Below are positions 39,385 to 47,789 of a stretch of 64,000 nucleotides of DNA, piece by piece; position 1 is the stretch's first letter; each line of letters opens with the position of its first letter. Both the position numbers and the translations under genes were made by a program. The DNA comes from Saccharomycopsis crataegensis (Eukaryota; Ascomycota; Saccharomycetes; Ascoideales; Saccharomycopsidaceae), in assembly GCF_037102585.1 (NCBI RefSeq), contig NW_027043819.1, positions 992,001-1,056,000 on the forward strand, in the 5' to 3' direction. The notes beneath the pieces are model-generated. The model saw only the letters and a program-made list of their open reading frames with translations, made no database searches and was not told the DNA's origin.

Positions 39385-42300
39385 ACCCTTCTAACCCGAG
39401 GAATCGTACCGTCGCCTGTGTATCTTGTCACAAGTCAAAAGTAAAATGTATTCAAGAAGACCCTGACAAGCCTTGTTTACGATGCCAGAAATCAGGCAAA
39501 GAATGTATCATTGATCCTAAGCAGCTCAAGAAACGTCAAAAGTTGAATGCTACTATCCCTCAATATGAAGAACAGATTAAGAAGTTGATGGAAGAGCTAC
39601 GACAGAAGGATGAAGTGATCTCAAGTCTATCATATTCTAAAAATCGTACGGCCTTACACTTACCTCTGGAGACTGGTGATATCCAAGACAAATCATCTAT
39701 TCCATCACCGCCAGATCTCAACAAAACTAATGCAGGTAAAACACTTATTTCTTCTATAATAAATACTCCTCTGCCCGATGAGGAAGTCTCGAATACATTG
39801 GAGAAGTCTGGAAATGCGGTGAACCTTTCAGCCGCTTCTTCTGTCACCTCAGCCGTTCGCGATGATTCTCAGATCAAGCCTAACAATACAACAGCCACAG
39901 CCAATATGCAGTCAGGACAAAGCATCAAACAAGCAAATAATCACTTTCTTCCCAATTTTTACCAACAACAGCAAGCACATGCTTCATACATCCTTAACTG
40001 TCAAACTCAGCAAAACTTGATCTCTGAACTTCGATCGATCAATTCCATCAACTTACAGAAATATTATAATGTTTCTTCTACATTCTCATCAATCGGTAAG
40101 CAACGTGAGGCGATTTTAAGAGTTGATTATTTGGCGGAAACCGATGTTATTGGTAAGGGGCTCTTGACGGCAGAGGAAGTGAGATCTAGATTGAATTTAT
40201 ACATGACACACATGTACTCTCGATTCTCAGTCGTGTCTATATTTGATGAGTCTAATAATGATAATAACAGTACTTCGCAGCTCACTGTTGACGAAAACTT
40301 TGATATTGAGGAATTCCGCAGGAAATCTCCATTTTTATTTATTGTTATCCTTGCGATTTCTTCAATTATTATCCCAAGCACACAAGTACATGTTAACCTT
40401 CAGTTGGTTATCAAAGCAACAGAGATTCTTAGTCATGAGGTTTTGATCGTTGGTAGTAAATCTATTGAGTTATTACAAAGTATGTTGTTGATGTGTATTT
40501 GGTACGACTCAGGTGAATTGTTTCAACATAGAAGGTATCATCTTGTGAACTCGCTTTGTGTTTCCATGGCCCAAGATCTTGGGTTGAGCGGAAAGCTTAC
40601 CTATTACTTTTCAAAAATAGAAAATATTGTCAAGAGGGCCCCATTAAGTGATGTTTCCCAGTCTCTCCATAGTCGGAAATTAGCATTGACAGTTTATGTT
40701 ACAAATTTGTCATTTTGCATGTTTTTGAAAAGAGAAAGTGCTCTGAAATGGACTTCATACTTAGAAGAATGCTATGAAATCTTGGTTCATACTGAGGAAC
40801 AAAAACACAACAATTATAAGAAATTGGCGATTTTTGCCAAGATGCATAGTTGCTTTGAAAAAGTGTATCAAACTTTGCACCGCTCTGAATTTGATCCCTT
40901 CAATGTCAATGATGCAAGAAGCAGATACATTATTACTGATTTGTATAATTCTTTACTTCAAGTTAAGAGGCAAATTCCAGAAGATGATCATTGCTTTTTG
41001 ATGTATTATTACTCAATTGAAGCTTACCTTTTCGAACCATCTTTGCATAGAGTGTTGCTTAGTGACAATAACGTTGGGAAAACTGCTAAACCAAATTCTG
41101 CCGATAAAGACAAAGATGACTCTGCTGATAGTAAAAACAACAACCAAATACAATTTTCAACACATATGATTGCTGCCATTGGGAACTGTGCCAATAGTTG
41201 CATTAAAGGAATCATGTGCTACAAGAAACTTACTTACGAACAAGTAGCATCTTTACCACTAATAGCACAGACAAGAATTTTCTATATTTGCGGGATGTTG
41301 ATTAGATTAAGATATTTATCTTTGATGGGACCTAAGTTCTCCGAGTTGGCCATTTTGCCAGATACGCTTCTTACTAACATTCATGACTTTCTTGAGATAA
41401 ACTATAATGTTAGTAAAAGCTATCCATACAATTATTTTCTACCCAAATCTCGCTTAGTTTTGATCTTAGCATTACAGACATATCTGACACAAGTCAAAGA
41501 AACCTTACAGAACAAGTATAATATCACTAGTGATAATATCAATGATTTTGATAATCAAAAACCGTATGACCCAGAAATTAACGATGAATTGATTGCTAAC
41601 TCCCAAATGAATCCTTCGGATATTAGACCGTTAACACACGCTGCATTATGGTCGCCTCACAACCGCCGTATTGTGAACCATTATCAACAACCACCCCAAA
41701 AACCAGCCGCGGAACATGCAGGTGCTGAAAATTTACCAAATCCTTTCGAATTTAATAGATCATCTTCAGCATCTTATAATACTAACGCCGCGTTCCCTAT
41801 ATTGGGCAGCAATTCCAACTTGCCTAGGCAATCCCTCAGGGATATTTACAATGATCCAGTCTTCAATACAAATCCTGCATCTGCTACTATGCGGATTGTT
41901 GATTCCAATGCTACTAATCTGCCACAAACTGGAACACCTGTTGGGGGAATTGTTAGCACCGCCAATCCTGATGCTCATGCTCCGGTTATCAATGGCAGAT
42001 TTGAAGGCTCGCTGGCTGATGGTGTTGTGCGCTCTCCAGTGGAAAGAGAAAACATGGGAACCGCCAGCGCCACTAATAACATAAATCTAATTGATTTCTT
42101 GTTTGATAATAGTGGGACGGCCAATAACGTTGGTATCAACCAGCCTACTGGAACAAATAATGGACTTGCTTCTACCGCTGCTGGGAAAAATAATGGGGAT
42201 AACAAAGGAATGTTTGCAGCAGCAGCCCTGGTTAATGGAAATCCCTCAAATGTTCCTCTCAAACCCTCAATGGACATGCTCCTGACTACTTCCGATGCCT

Positions 42301-42521
42301 TGGCTAATTGTAACTTGGAAGGCAAGCCAGAATCCTATTCCTACTGGACTTTGAACGATAATATTTGGAATGACTTGCTCATGGGTGTTGACTTTGGGTC
42401 CAACGGAGCATTGGGCAATAATTTCTACGCTAATAGCTTTGGAAATTTCGGGACTATTAATGATAACAATACCAGCAATGATAGTAGTAATAACAATAAT
42501 GGGAATGCTACTGGTATATAA
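39381..42521 (+). CDS. Zn2Cys6 transcription factor, 1046 aa
   Basis: This is a fungal binuclear zinc-cluster regulator. The DNA-binding domain is at the extreme N-terminus: Cys at 13, 16, 23, 32, 35 and 42 (spacing 2-6-8-2-6) with basic residues between (ACVSCHKSKVKC, PCLRCQKSGKEC). A linker (KKRQKL) and a coiled-coil dimerisation helix follow (about 55-82, YEEQIKKLMEELRQKDEVIS), so a dimer binding CGG half-sites is expected. Residues about 250-700 form the helical middle homology region (LLMCIWYDSGELFQHRRYHL). The C-terminal 250 residues are Asn/Ala/Gly-rich and end in a poly-Asn tract, with an aromatic/acidic patch (SYWTLNDNIWNDLLMGVDF) typical of activation domains. The targets are not evident. 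Whether it controls the ABC transporter 10 kb away is speculation. I cannot assign an orthologue. Confidence 0.93.
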   Translation: MNPSNPRNRTVACVSCHKSKVKCIQEDPDKPCLRCQKSGKECIIDPKQLKKRQKLNATIPQYEEQIKKLMEELRQKDEVISSLSYSKNRTALHLPLETGDIQDKSSIPSPPDLNKTNAGKTLISSIINTPLPDEEVSNTLEKSGNAVNLSAASSVTSAVRDDSQIKPNNTTATANMQSGQSIKQANNHFLPNFYQQQQAHASYILNCQTQQNLISELRSINSINLQKYYNVSSTFSSIGKQREAILRVDYLAETDVIGKGLLTAEEVRSRLNLYMTHMYSRFSVVSIFDESNNDNNSTSQLTVDENFDIEEFRRKSPFLFIVILAISSIIIPSTQVHVNLQLVIKATEILSHEVLIVGSKSIELLQSMLLMCIWYDSGELFQHRRYHLVNSLCVSMAQDLGLSGKLTYYFSKIENIVKRAPLSDVSQSLHSRKLALTVYVTNLSFCMFLKRESALKWTSYLEECYEILVHTEEQKHNNYKKLAIFAKMHSCFEKVYQTLHRSEFDPFNVNDARSRYIITDLYNSLLQVKRQIPEDDHCFLMYYYSIEAYLFEPSLHRVLLSDNNVGKTAKPNSADKDKDDSADSKNNNQIQFSTHMIAAIGNCANSCIKGIMCYKKLTYEQVASLPLIAQTRIFYICGMLIRLRYLSLMGPKFSELAILPDTLLTNIHDFLEINYNVSKSYPYNYFLPKSRLVLILALQTYLTQVKETLQNKYNITSDNINDFDNQKPYDPEINDELIANSQMNPSDIRPLTHAALWSPHNRRIVNHYQQPPQKPAAEHAGAENLPNPFEFNRSSSASYNTNAAFPILGSNSNLPRQSLRDIYNDPVFNTNPASATMRIVDSNATNLPQTGTPVGGIVSTANPDAHAPVINGRFEGSLADGVVRSPVERENMGTASATNNINLIDFLFDNSGTANNVGINQPTGTNNGLASTAAGKNNGDNKGMFAAAALVNGNPSNVPLKPSMDMLLTTSDALANCNLEGKPESYSYWTLNDNIWNDLLMGVDFGSNGALGNNFYANSFGNFGTINDNNTSNDSSNNNNGNATGI

Positions 42522-43362
42522 TGATTTTTTTTATTTTATTTTATTTATGTATATTTATGGGGGTCATTTTTTCTCAACTTTCCGATGTCTTGAGATTTTA
42601 TTTCTGTTATTCTTCCTATTAATTCGCGTACTTCATTTTTGATAATATTCAGTGTATAAATATTCTTACTTGAGCCCCTTTGTTTGGTTTGTTTATTTGT
42701 TTCATTTATTTTTGGCTTGTTTTGCATTTTGAAGCATAGTGCGTATTTTAAATATAAAATCAGTATTCCTTTTTTTGCAATAGTATGAGCCTCAAAATTC
42801 CATGAGATCTTATTGCGGTATAACGAATTACTAAATATATTCCAACTTCCTTTACATAAGCTACGTAACTGAACTACGGTTACAAGTAATAGCAAGTATG
42901 TATTTTTATAACTCGCTCTTAAAGTAGCCGGATGACGAGAATTTGATGCATTTATTACTTTGATATATTCTTGGTAGTTCCCGAGTACGGTTGGACATTT
43001 TCAAATTATTGGGCGTGGTATATAAACAAACAAATCGCTCTTCCTTCTGTTATTACATTATTTCTTCGGCTCCTATTCTATTGTTTAAATTGTCATTTTT
43101 GCCGGCAATGACGTTTTTTCTATTTTTGTTTGATAGATAGTTCGTCTTAAATATATTAATGAAAGATAATTATTATAGTATATATTGATCAACAAAAATA
43201 AGGAAAGGAATAATTATTGGACGCTATGTAGTTCAGTGGTCTGAAGCAAAATCATTATCCATTCGTTAACAGACGTTGTTAACTGATTTGGGGGTGGTTG
43301 AGCCCATGAATACTCAAATTTAGGAATTTCCTTCTAGGATTCCACAATTAATGTATCTGTAA
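42522..43362. other. Convergent intergenic region
   Basis: About 840 bp of AT-rich DNA between the zinc-cluster gene and the PPxY gene. Around 43215 a short stretch resembles a tRNA A-box (TAGTTCAGTGGT) but no tRNA can be folded. Confidence 0.5.
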
Positions 43363-43821
43363 TCACGTTGAGAATTGAATAAAATCATCATCAGTCTCAT
43401 AGTCTTCTGTAGGCTGATGGCTTCCTTTTTTAGAGCCAGATGAAGTGTTGGAGAAGAGATAAGCACAGATAATTATGAAAATAACCACTGCAAGTAAATA
43501 CGCTCCCAGTTTGATCTTCTTTTCTATTGTCATTGGTTTTTGTGGCTCTTTCATAATAATTTGGTAAATGGCACTTCTTGTGATACTGTTTGAAATTCTA
43601 TCGAGCTCATTTCCCCAAACCATAGGATCCTCCTCTTGGATACCAAAGGGCCCCATATTTCTAGCGATTCTCGGACTCGAGCGATAAGCTGGAGGAGGCG
43701 CCGTAACTTGTACATATTCTGGAGGAGAAGTTGAATGAGATGAATTAGAATCAAATTCAGTGGAAGGTAACTGATTGGAAGTGGCAGTACTAGAGTAGCT
43801 GGGTGGTTTATCTACTGGCAT
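43363..43821 (-). CDS. Small single-pass membrane protein with three PPxY motifs
   Basis: The 152-aa protein starts MPVDKPPSYSS. It has three PPxY motifs, the ligands of WW domains in the NEDD4-type ubiquitin ligase Rsp5: PPSY at 6-9, PPEY at 33-36 and PPAY at 43-46. The middle (about 55-100) is amphipathic. One transmembrane segment spans about 105-123 (LGAYLLAVVIFIIICAYLF), preceded by KKIKLG. A short tail ends with acidic residues (DYETDDDF). With no signal peptide the PPxY end should face the cytosol (tail-anchored-like or type II). Yeast Rsp5 adaptors (Rcr1/2, Ssh4, Ear1, Bsd2, Tre1) share the motif, but their order of domains differs, so this is a candidate adaptor rather than a clear orthologue. 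I chose ATG 43821; upstream in-frame sequence has no ATG. Confidence 0.8.
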   Translation of the reverse strand: MPVDKPPSYSSTATSNQLPSTEFDSNSSHSTSPPEYVQVTAPPPAYRSSPRIARNMGPFGIQEEDPMVWGNELDRISNSITRSAIYQIIMKEPQKPMTIEKKIKLGAYLLAVVIFIIICAYLFSNTSSGSKKGSHQPTEDYETDDDFIQFST

Positions 43822-45205
43822 GGTTGGCAACCTCTTGATTTTTTCGAAAGAAAAATAAAGCAAATTGTTTGGTTTATGCTCTTATAGGAAAAGAATATAT
43901 GATTCATTTAGTAAATAATAAAAGCAAACTTGCTGCTACTGCTACATTGGTGGTGTATTTACCTTCTTTTCCTGCCAGAAAGCATGATATGTGGGTATGA
44001 TAAAATTCCTGAGTTTTGCGTAGCAAGAAATTTTAATTTTCAGAACGACAGTATTTTTATCCTCATGAAATGATGTCTCAGAAATATTTTAATGGAATAC
44101 TATGTCCTTTATTTATTAATGTGGTCAAACAACATTGAATTGAAAATCAAAGGAAAGCGTAGAATGCCAATATCAAAATTTATTTTGTTCGTAAGATTTA
44201 CAGTCTTTTGAACCTAACATAAGTTAGCTACGGCCTTTATTGAACAGCAACAGTCAAAGTATGATTGAAAAAACGATATATGAAGGTTTTGTCTATCCAT
44301 TTTGACTTCCCATACTTTATATTGATGTAGCGTTATGAGGTTTTCAATAAAGGTGTCGTCGAGGATTCCCGAAAAAGCCAACAACCACGCATATGCGTGA
44401 TGCGCATGTGCATAATAACCATAACCATATTCACTGCACTGCATATTTCGGAAACGGATTTCAAAATGCTTATTAAAATTATTTTGATAATAATACGATC
44501 AGGAAATCTTCGCGATCCCTCGGAAATAATTAGTGATTTAGCTGAATTAAGGAAGAAGGGTTGTTTCTGATATGTATAGGAATTCTTGCTTGACTTTGAT
44601 TTCTCTTTCTTTTTTGAAGAGATCAATCGCAACACGATATTACAAGGGGTAGGTATTTCTGATTACTGTTTCTTCAAGAGAATGAATTAAATCTTTGAAA
44701 GATTTTATTTAATAGACAGGAAAATGAATATAGATAATAAAAAAGCAAATAATGTGTAGATAGAACAAAGAGAACACAAAAAAAAAACATAAGCGTAACA
44801 CAGTCCAGCAGCACAGAAAAAAAAAAAAAAAACTGGAAAATAACAGGAACCCACCATAAAATAAATATGTGAAGAAAGCAAAATATGCTAAACCCAAATA
44901 TGGATTATTTGAAAAGACCAGACGGCTTTGATCTTTTAATCAACTCTGGTTAGCGTGGAAAATAAACCATACATTTTGATTTGATCGCAACATGTAACTT
45001 TGTCACTATTACTCGAATAGAGATTTTGAATTAGAAAAATAACAACAATAATAATATAGAAAATCCGAGAACTGAAAGTGGGAAGGAAAGAATGAAGATC
45101 CTTCGGAAAAGCATGTTTGTATGCTAACAATCCTAAGAGTGAGGAATATGGATTAAATAAGCTAAACGAAAAGGGCCAAAGTTGGTGACTGCACATCCTT
45201 TTTCT
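43822..45205. other. Gene-free stretch, 1.4 kb
   Basis: AT-rich DNA between the PPxY gene start and the small 59-aa gene. It includes poly-A/poly-T tracts around 44815. Open frames here lack ATG starts of quality or family matches. Confidence 0.5.
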
Positions 45206-45385
45206 TTAACTTTGAACTGCTTCCACTGACAACTCTGTGCCAGTAACTGGAATCTTCTGTTTTCCATTTCTTTTGGTTACTTTACTATGAAGGGTTTGTG
45301 GCTTATTGCAGGCATCGTTGACACTGGCAATTTTTCTGATATTGCTGTCTTCGTGCTTGAAGTAGAGGTAGTTGTGAAGAGCCAT
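45206..45385 (-). CDS. Putative small soluble protein, 59 aa
   Basis: I do not recognise it. ATG 45385 starts MALHNYLYFKHEDSN; the product is basic and hydrophilic, ends in GTELSVEAVQS and has no membrane segment. Support for a real gene is indirect. The codons look like expressed yeast genes (AAC TAC CTC TAC TTC AAG CAC GAA GAC), and a TATAAAAG box lies 110 bp upstream on the same strand. The ATG is the first after that distance that opens a frame of any length. The large divergent region (2.4 kb) shared with the 827-aa gene suggests condition-dependent expression. It could still be a chance frame. Confidence 0.45.
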   Translation of the reverse strand: MALHNYLYFKHEDSNIRKIASVNDACNKPQTLHSKVTKRNGKQKIPVTGTELSVEAVQS

Positions 45386-45494
45386 TGTGGGATAAATAGT
45401 GATATTATAGTAAGATAATGAGCAACAGAAAGGAAATGATGAAACAAAATACGGAACCAAATTTTTTGCAAAACCAAGAGAGAATAGACATTTA

Positions 45495-45502
45495 CTTTTA
45501 TA
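45495..45502 (-). promoter_or_regulatory. TATA box of the 59-aa gene
   Basis: TATAAAAG on the minus strand, about 110 bp before the ATG, the usual distance in budding yeast. Confidence 0.5.
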
Positions 45503-45608
45503 GTCGAGGGATTTTTTTTTTTTATATTATTTTAAAATTAAATTAAATTTTGCTTGGTCGTGTCATCGCGTTAGTGGATGTTGCAGCGAATGTCGAGGAT
45601 ACGATCTT

Positions 45609-45922
45609 GTGGTGTGATTTTTTTTGGACCCAAAATTTTTCTGTCGATGGAATACGAGTCAGAAACTGGCAACGGCAGATCGCAAAATAACTAAAAACAA
45701 CAAGAAAAATAAGCGAAAAATGCCGGGATTGTGCGTACAAAGTCTATTCTCTTTCATATTCTGTATAATGCTGGTGGCAATATAGTGAAAGCATTTGAAC
45801 ATAGGTTGACCACTACTTTGCAGTAATATGGCTGTCAACCACGGTGTTTTATTGTGTTGATGTGGAGGGAATTGGCACGGAGTTTCTAGAAATCAGCCAA
45901 TTTTCGGTGTGGTGTGATTTTT
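45609..45922 (+). repeat. 14-mer GTGGTGTGATTTTT repeated 300 bp apart
   Basis: The copies are at 45609-45622 and 45909-45922. The second borders the GC-rich patch. They may be binding sites of a shared regulator for the divergent pair. Confidence 0.55.
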
Positions 45923-47385
45923 ACCGTCGCGCGCCTGCCTCTCATGCGCCCTTATGCGGCCCATGGCACACTCACCCCACTTCACCCCCCGGGGTTGATG
46001 ATTTTACTCGTCGACATGTTGGTTATCGCTAGCCATCAAGCACAAATCACTAATTTGTCATCAGAAGAATCAGCAGATATCACACAGCACATATTATTAA
46101 CGTTGACCCAATCTAGTGTTTCTTTTTTTTTTTTTTTGTTTCTTTACTTTCTGCAACTACGCACTAAATAAATTACATCTGCCCATAACTGATTGAAGAT
46201 CGTATAGTGTTAGTGTGTGTGTTTGATTTCATGTTTTAGATGCTAGATACTCGGATATTGACTAGACACGAATCCAATGAATTTGTTTCAAGCATAAATG
46301 AGCAGCTACTGAGTCGTAAAAATGGGCTCCTATCTCAATATCGCCAGATATGAGCTCGCGAGTTGTACAATAATGTATGGCACTTTGGCGAATCGTACAA
46401 TAGTATCATCAATAAAATAATCTGTACTCTGTTTCGCAAAATAATAAATAGAACTTAGATTCATGATATCGCCACTATTTATTGGTATCAGAAAATCTAG
46501 CAAGAAAATTGCGAAAAATCCTTAAATGAAGCAGGTATTGACCCATTATCTTTTTTAGTGATAGACAGAAACAAAAGACCCAACCTGAGTCAAGAAGAAA
46601 ATACTAGGGGCTTGTTCAATTATTTAGAACTTCTATTAACCGATGTCCACAATTATAATTGATATAGCTACTCATATGATGAGCCAGTGAGGAGAGTAAT
46701 CTTCTGGTATTGGTTTTTTCGCAACAGAAAAGACTGGAAATCTTTATATGCTCCATCAGGAGAATCAGTGGTTTTGATCATTGATTCCAGCATAGAAGGA
46801 GTGGTTTCCAGGGGCTGGCCAGTCTTTTTTATCTTTTGAAGATTTAAAGATTCGGTGGGATCTTTTCTGTTATTTATTTATCCTGGAGCATAATTTTAAG
46901 ATGAATGGCTGCTTGGTAAAGAAGTAGATAGTCGTGAAGATATTAGCAGGGTCTGTTGAGCAAAAAATGGTTTCAAGATTCTATTACACACGTTTAACTA
47001 GAAGGTTGTGCAGATTTACCAAAACAATCACGTAACTATCAACGTGTCATTTCATCTTTCTTGAGCTTATTGTCCCTTTTACAGTAATATGTTTACACTC
47101 AAAGTTCCAAAACCCCCGCTATCAGTGCCACCTATGTGGGCATATATCACAGTAATAAAAGAGTTATATATTAGTGTAGAGATGAGATCCCCAGTGTACG
47201 GGTTTCACGCAGGCCATTTGCACCAAAGTGAAAGAAATTGTGTAGTAGATATTACAAACGTCAATAGGCCAGTGTTTATACCGGAACTAATATAACTACT
47301 GGCATTATACATTCATTATTTTGCATCAAAAATATAATTATACACTTTATCAGTGAAAAGTTATGGGGCACTTTTTTGTTTTTTG

Positions 47386-47440
47386 TTTTTGTGATTTCTA
47401 ACATGCAGCTTTTTGTGATTTCTAACATGCAGCTTTTTGT
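47386..47440 (+). repeat. 24-bp perfect tandem duplication
   Basis: The unit (TTTTTGTGATTTCTAACATG plus CAGC) occurs at 47386-47409 and 47410-47433, with the first seven bases of a third copy. It lies about 350 bp upstream of the 827-aa gene. Confidence 0.85.
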
Positions 47441-47789
47441 TTACACATGCCGATGATGACTTTATGTCTGTGACATTTGCTGCTTTGTTACACAAAAATA
47501 AGCGGAGAGTAACACATAACCATAACTGGTTTCAAAGTGGTTCACAAAAATCTCTTACTCTAAAAATCCCTTCTATCAAACCAAAATTACTTTCAACCTA
47601 CACCACCACCAAAATCTTCAGATTTTTAGTGATCATATTAAAAACATTTACTTCATCATTGGTAAGTTATTATTCGAAGACTTTGTCACATTCTTTTTGA
47701 TGATCTATCTCTCCCTAATCAGTCACTCCTTTGGAAGGGTAGATCGCACAGAACCAAGATCAACAGAAAACTAACAGTCCCATTAGAAT

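Larger units (their letters stand above)
45386..47789. other. Divergent gene-free region, 2.4 kb
   Basis: This is the largest gap in the window. It contains a TATA box for the small gene, a 14-mer repeated exactly 300 bp apart (45609 and 45909), a GC-rich patch at about 45925-46015 standing out from the AT-rich surroundings, and a 24-bp tandem duplication at 47386. A 68-aa frame from ATG 47089 has no support. Confidence 0.5.

Noticed and set aside
43215-43300. Stretch with a tRNA A-box-like word (TAGTTCAGTGGT) followed by GGTTGAGCCC
   Set aside because: No acceptor stem, anticodon arm or proper T-loop can be formed; no tRNA called.
47089-47295. 68-codon frame in the 2.4-kb gap
   Set aside because: No supporting features; length is expected by chance in this much DNA.
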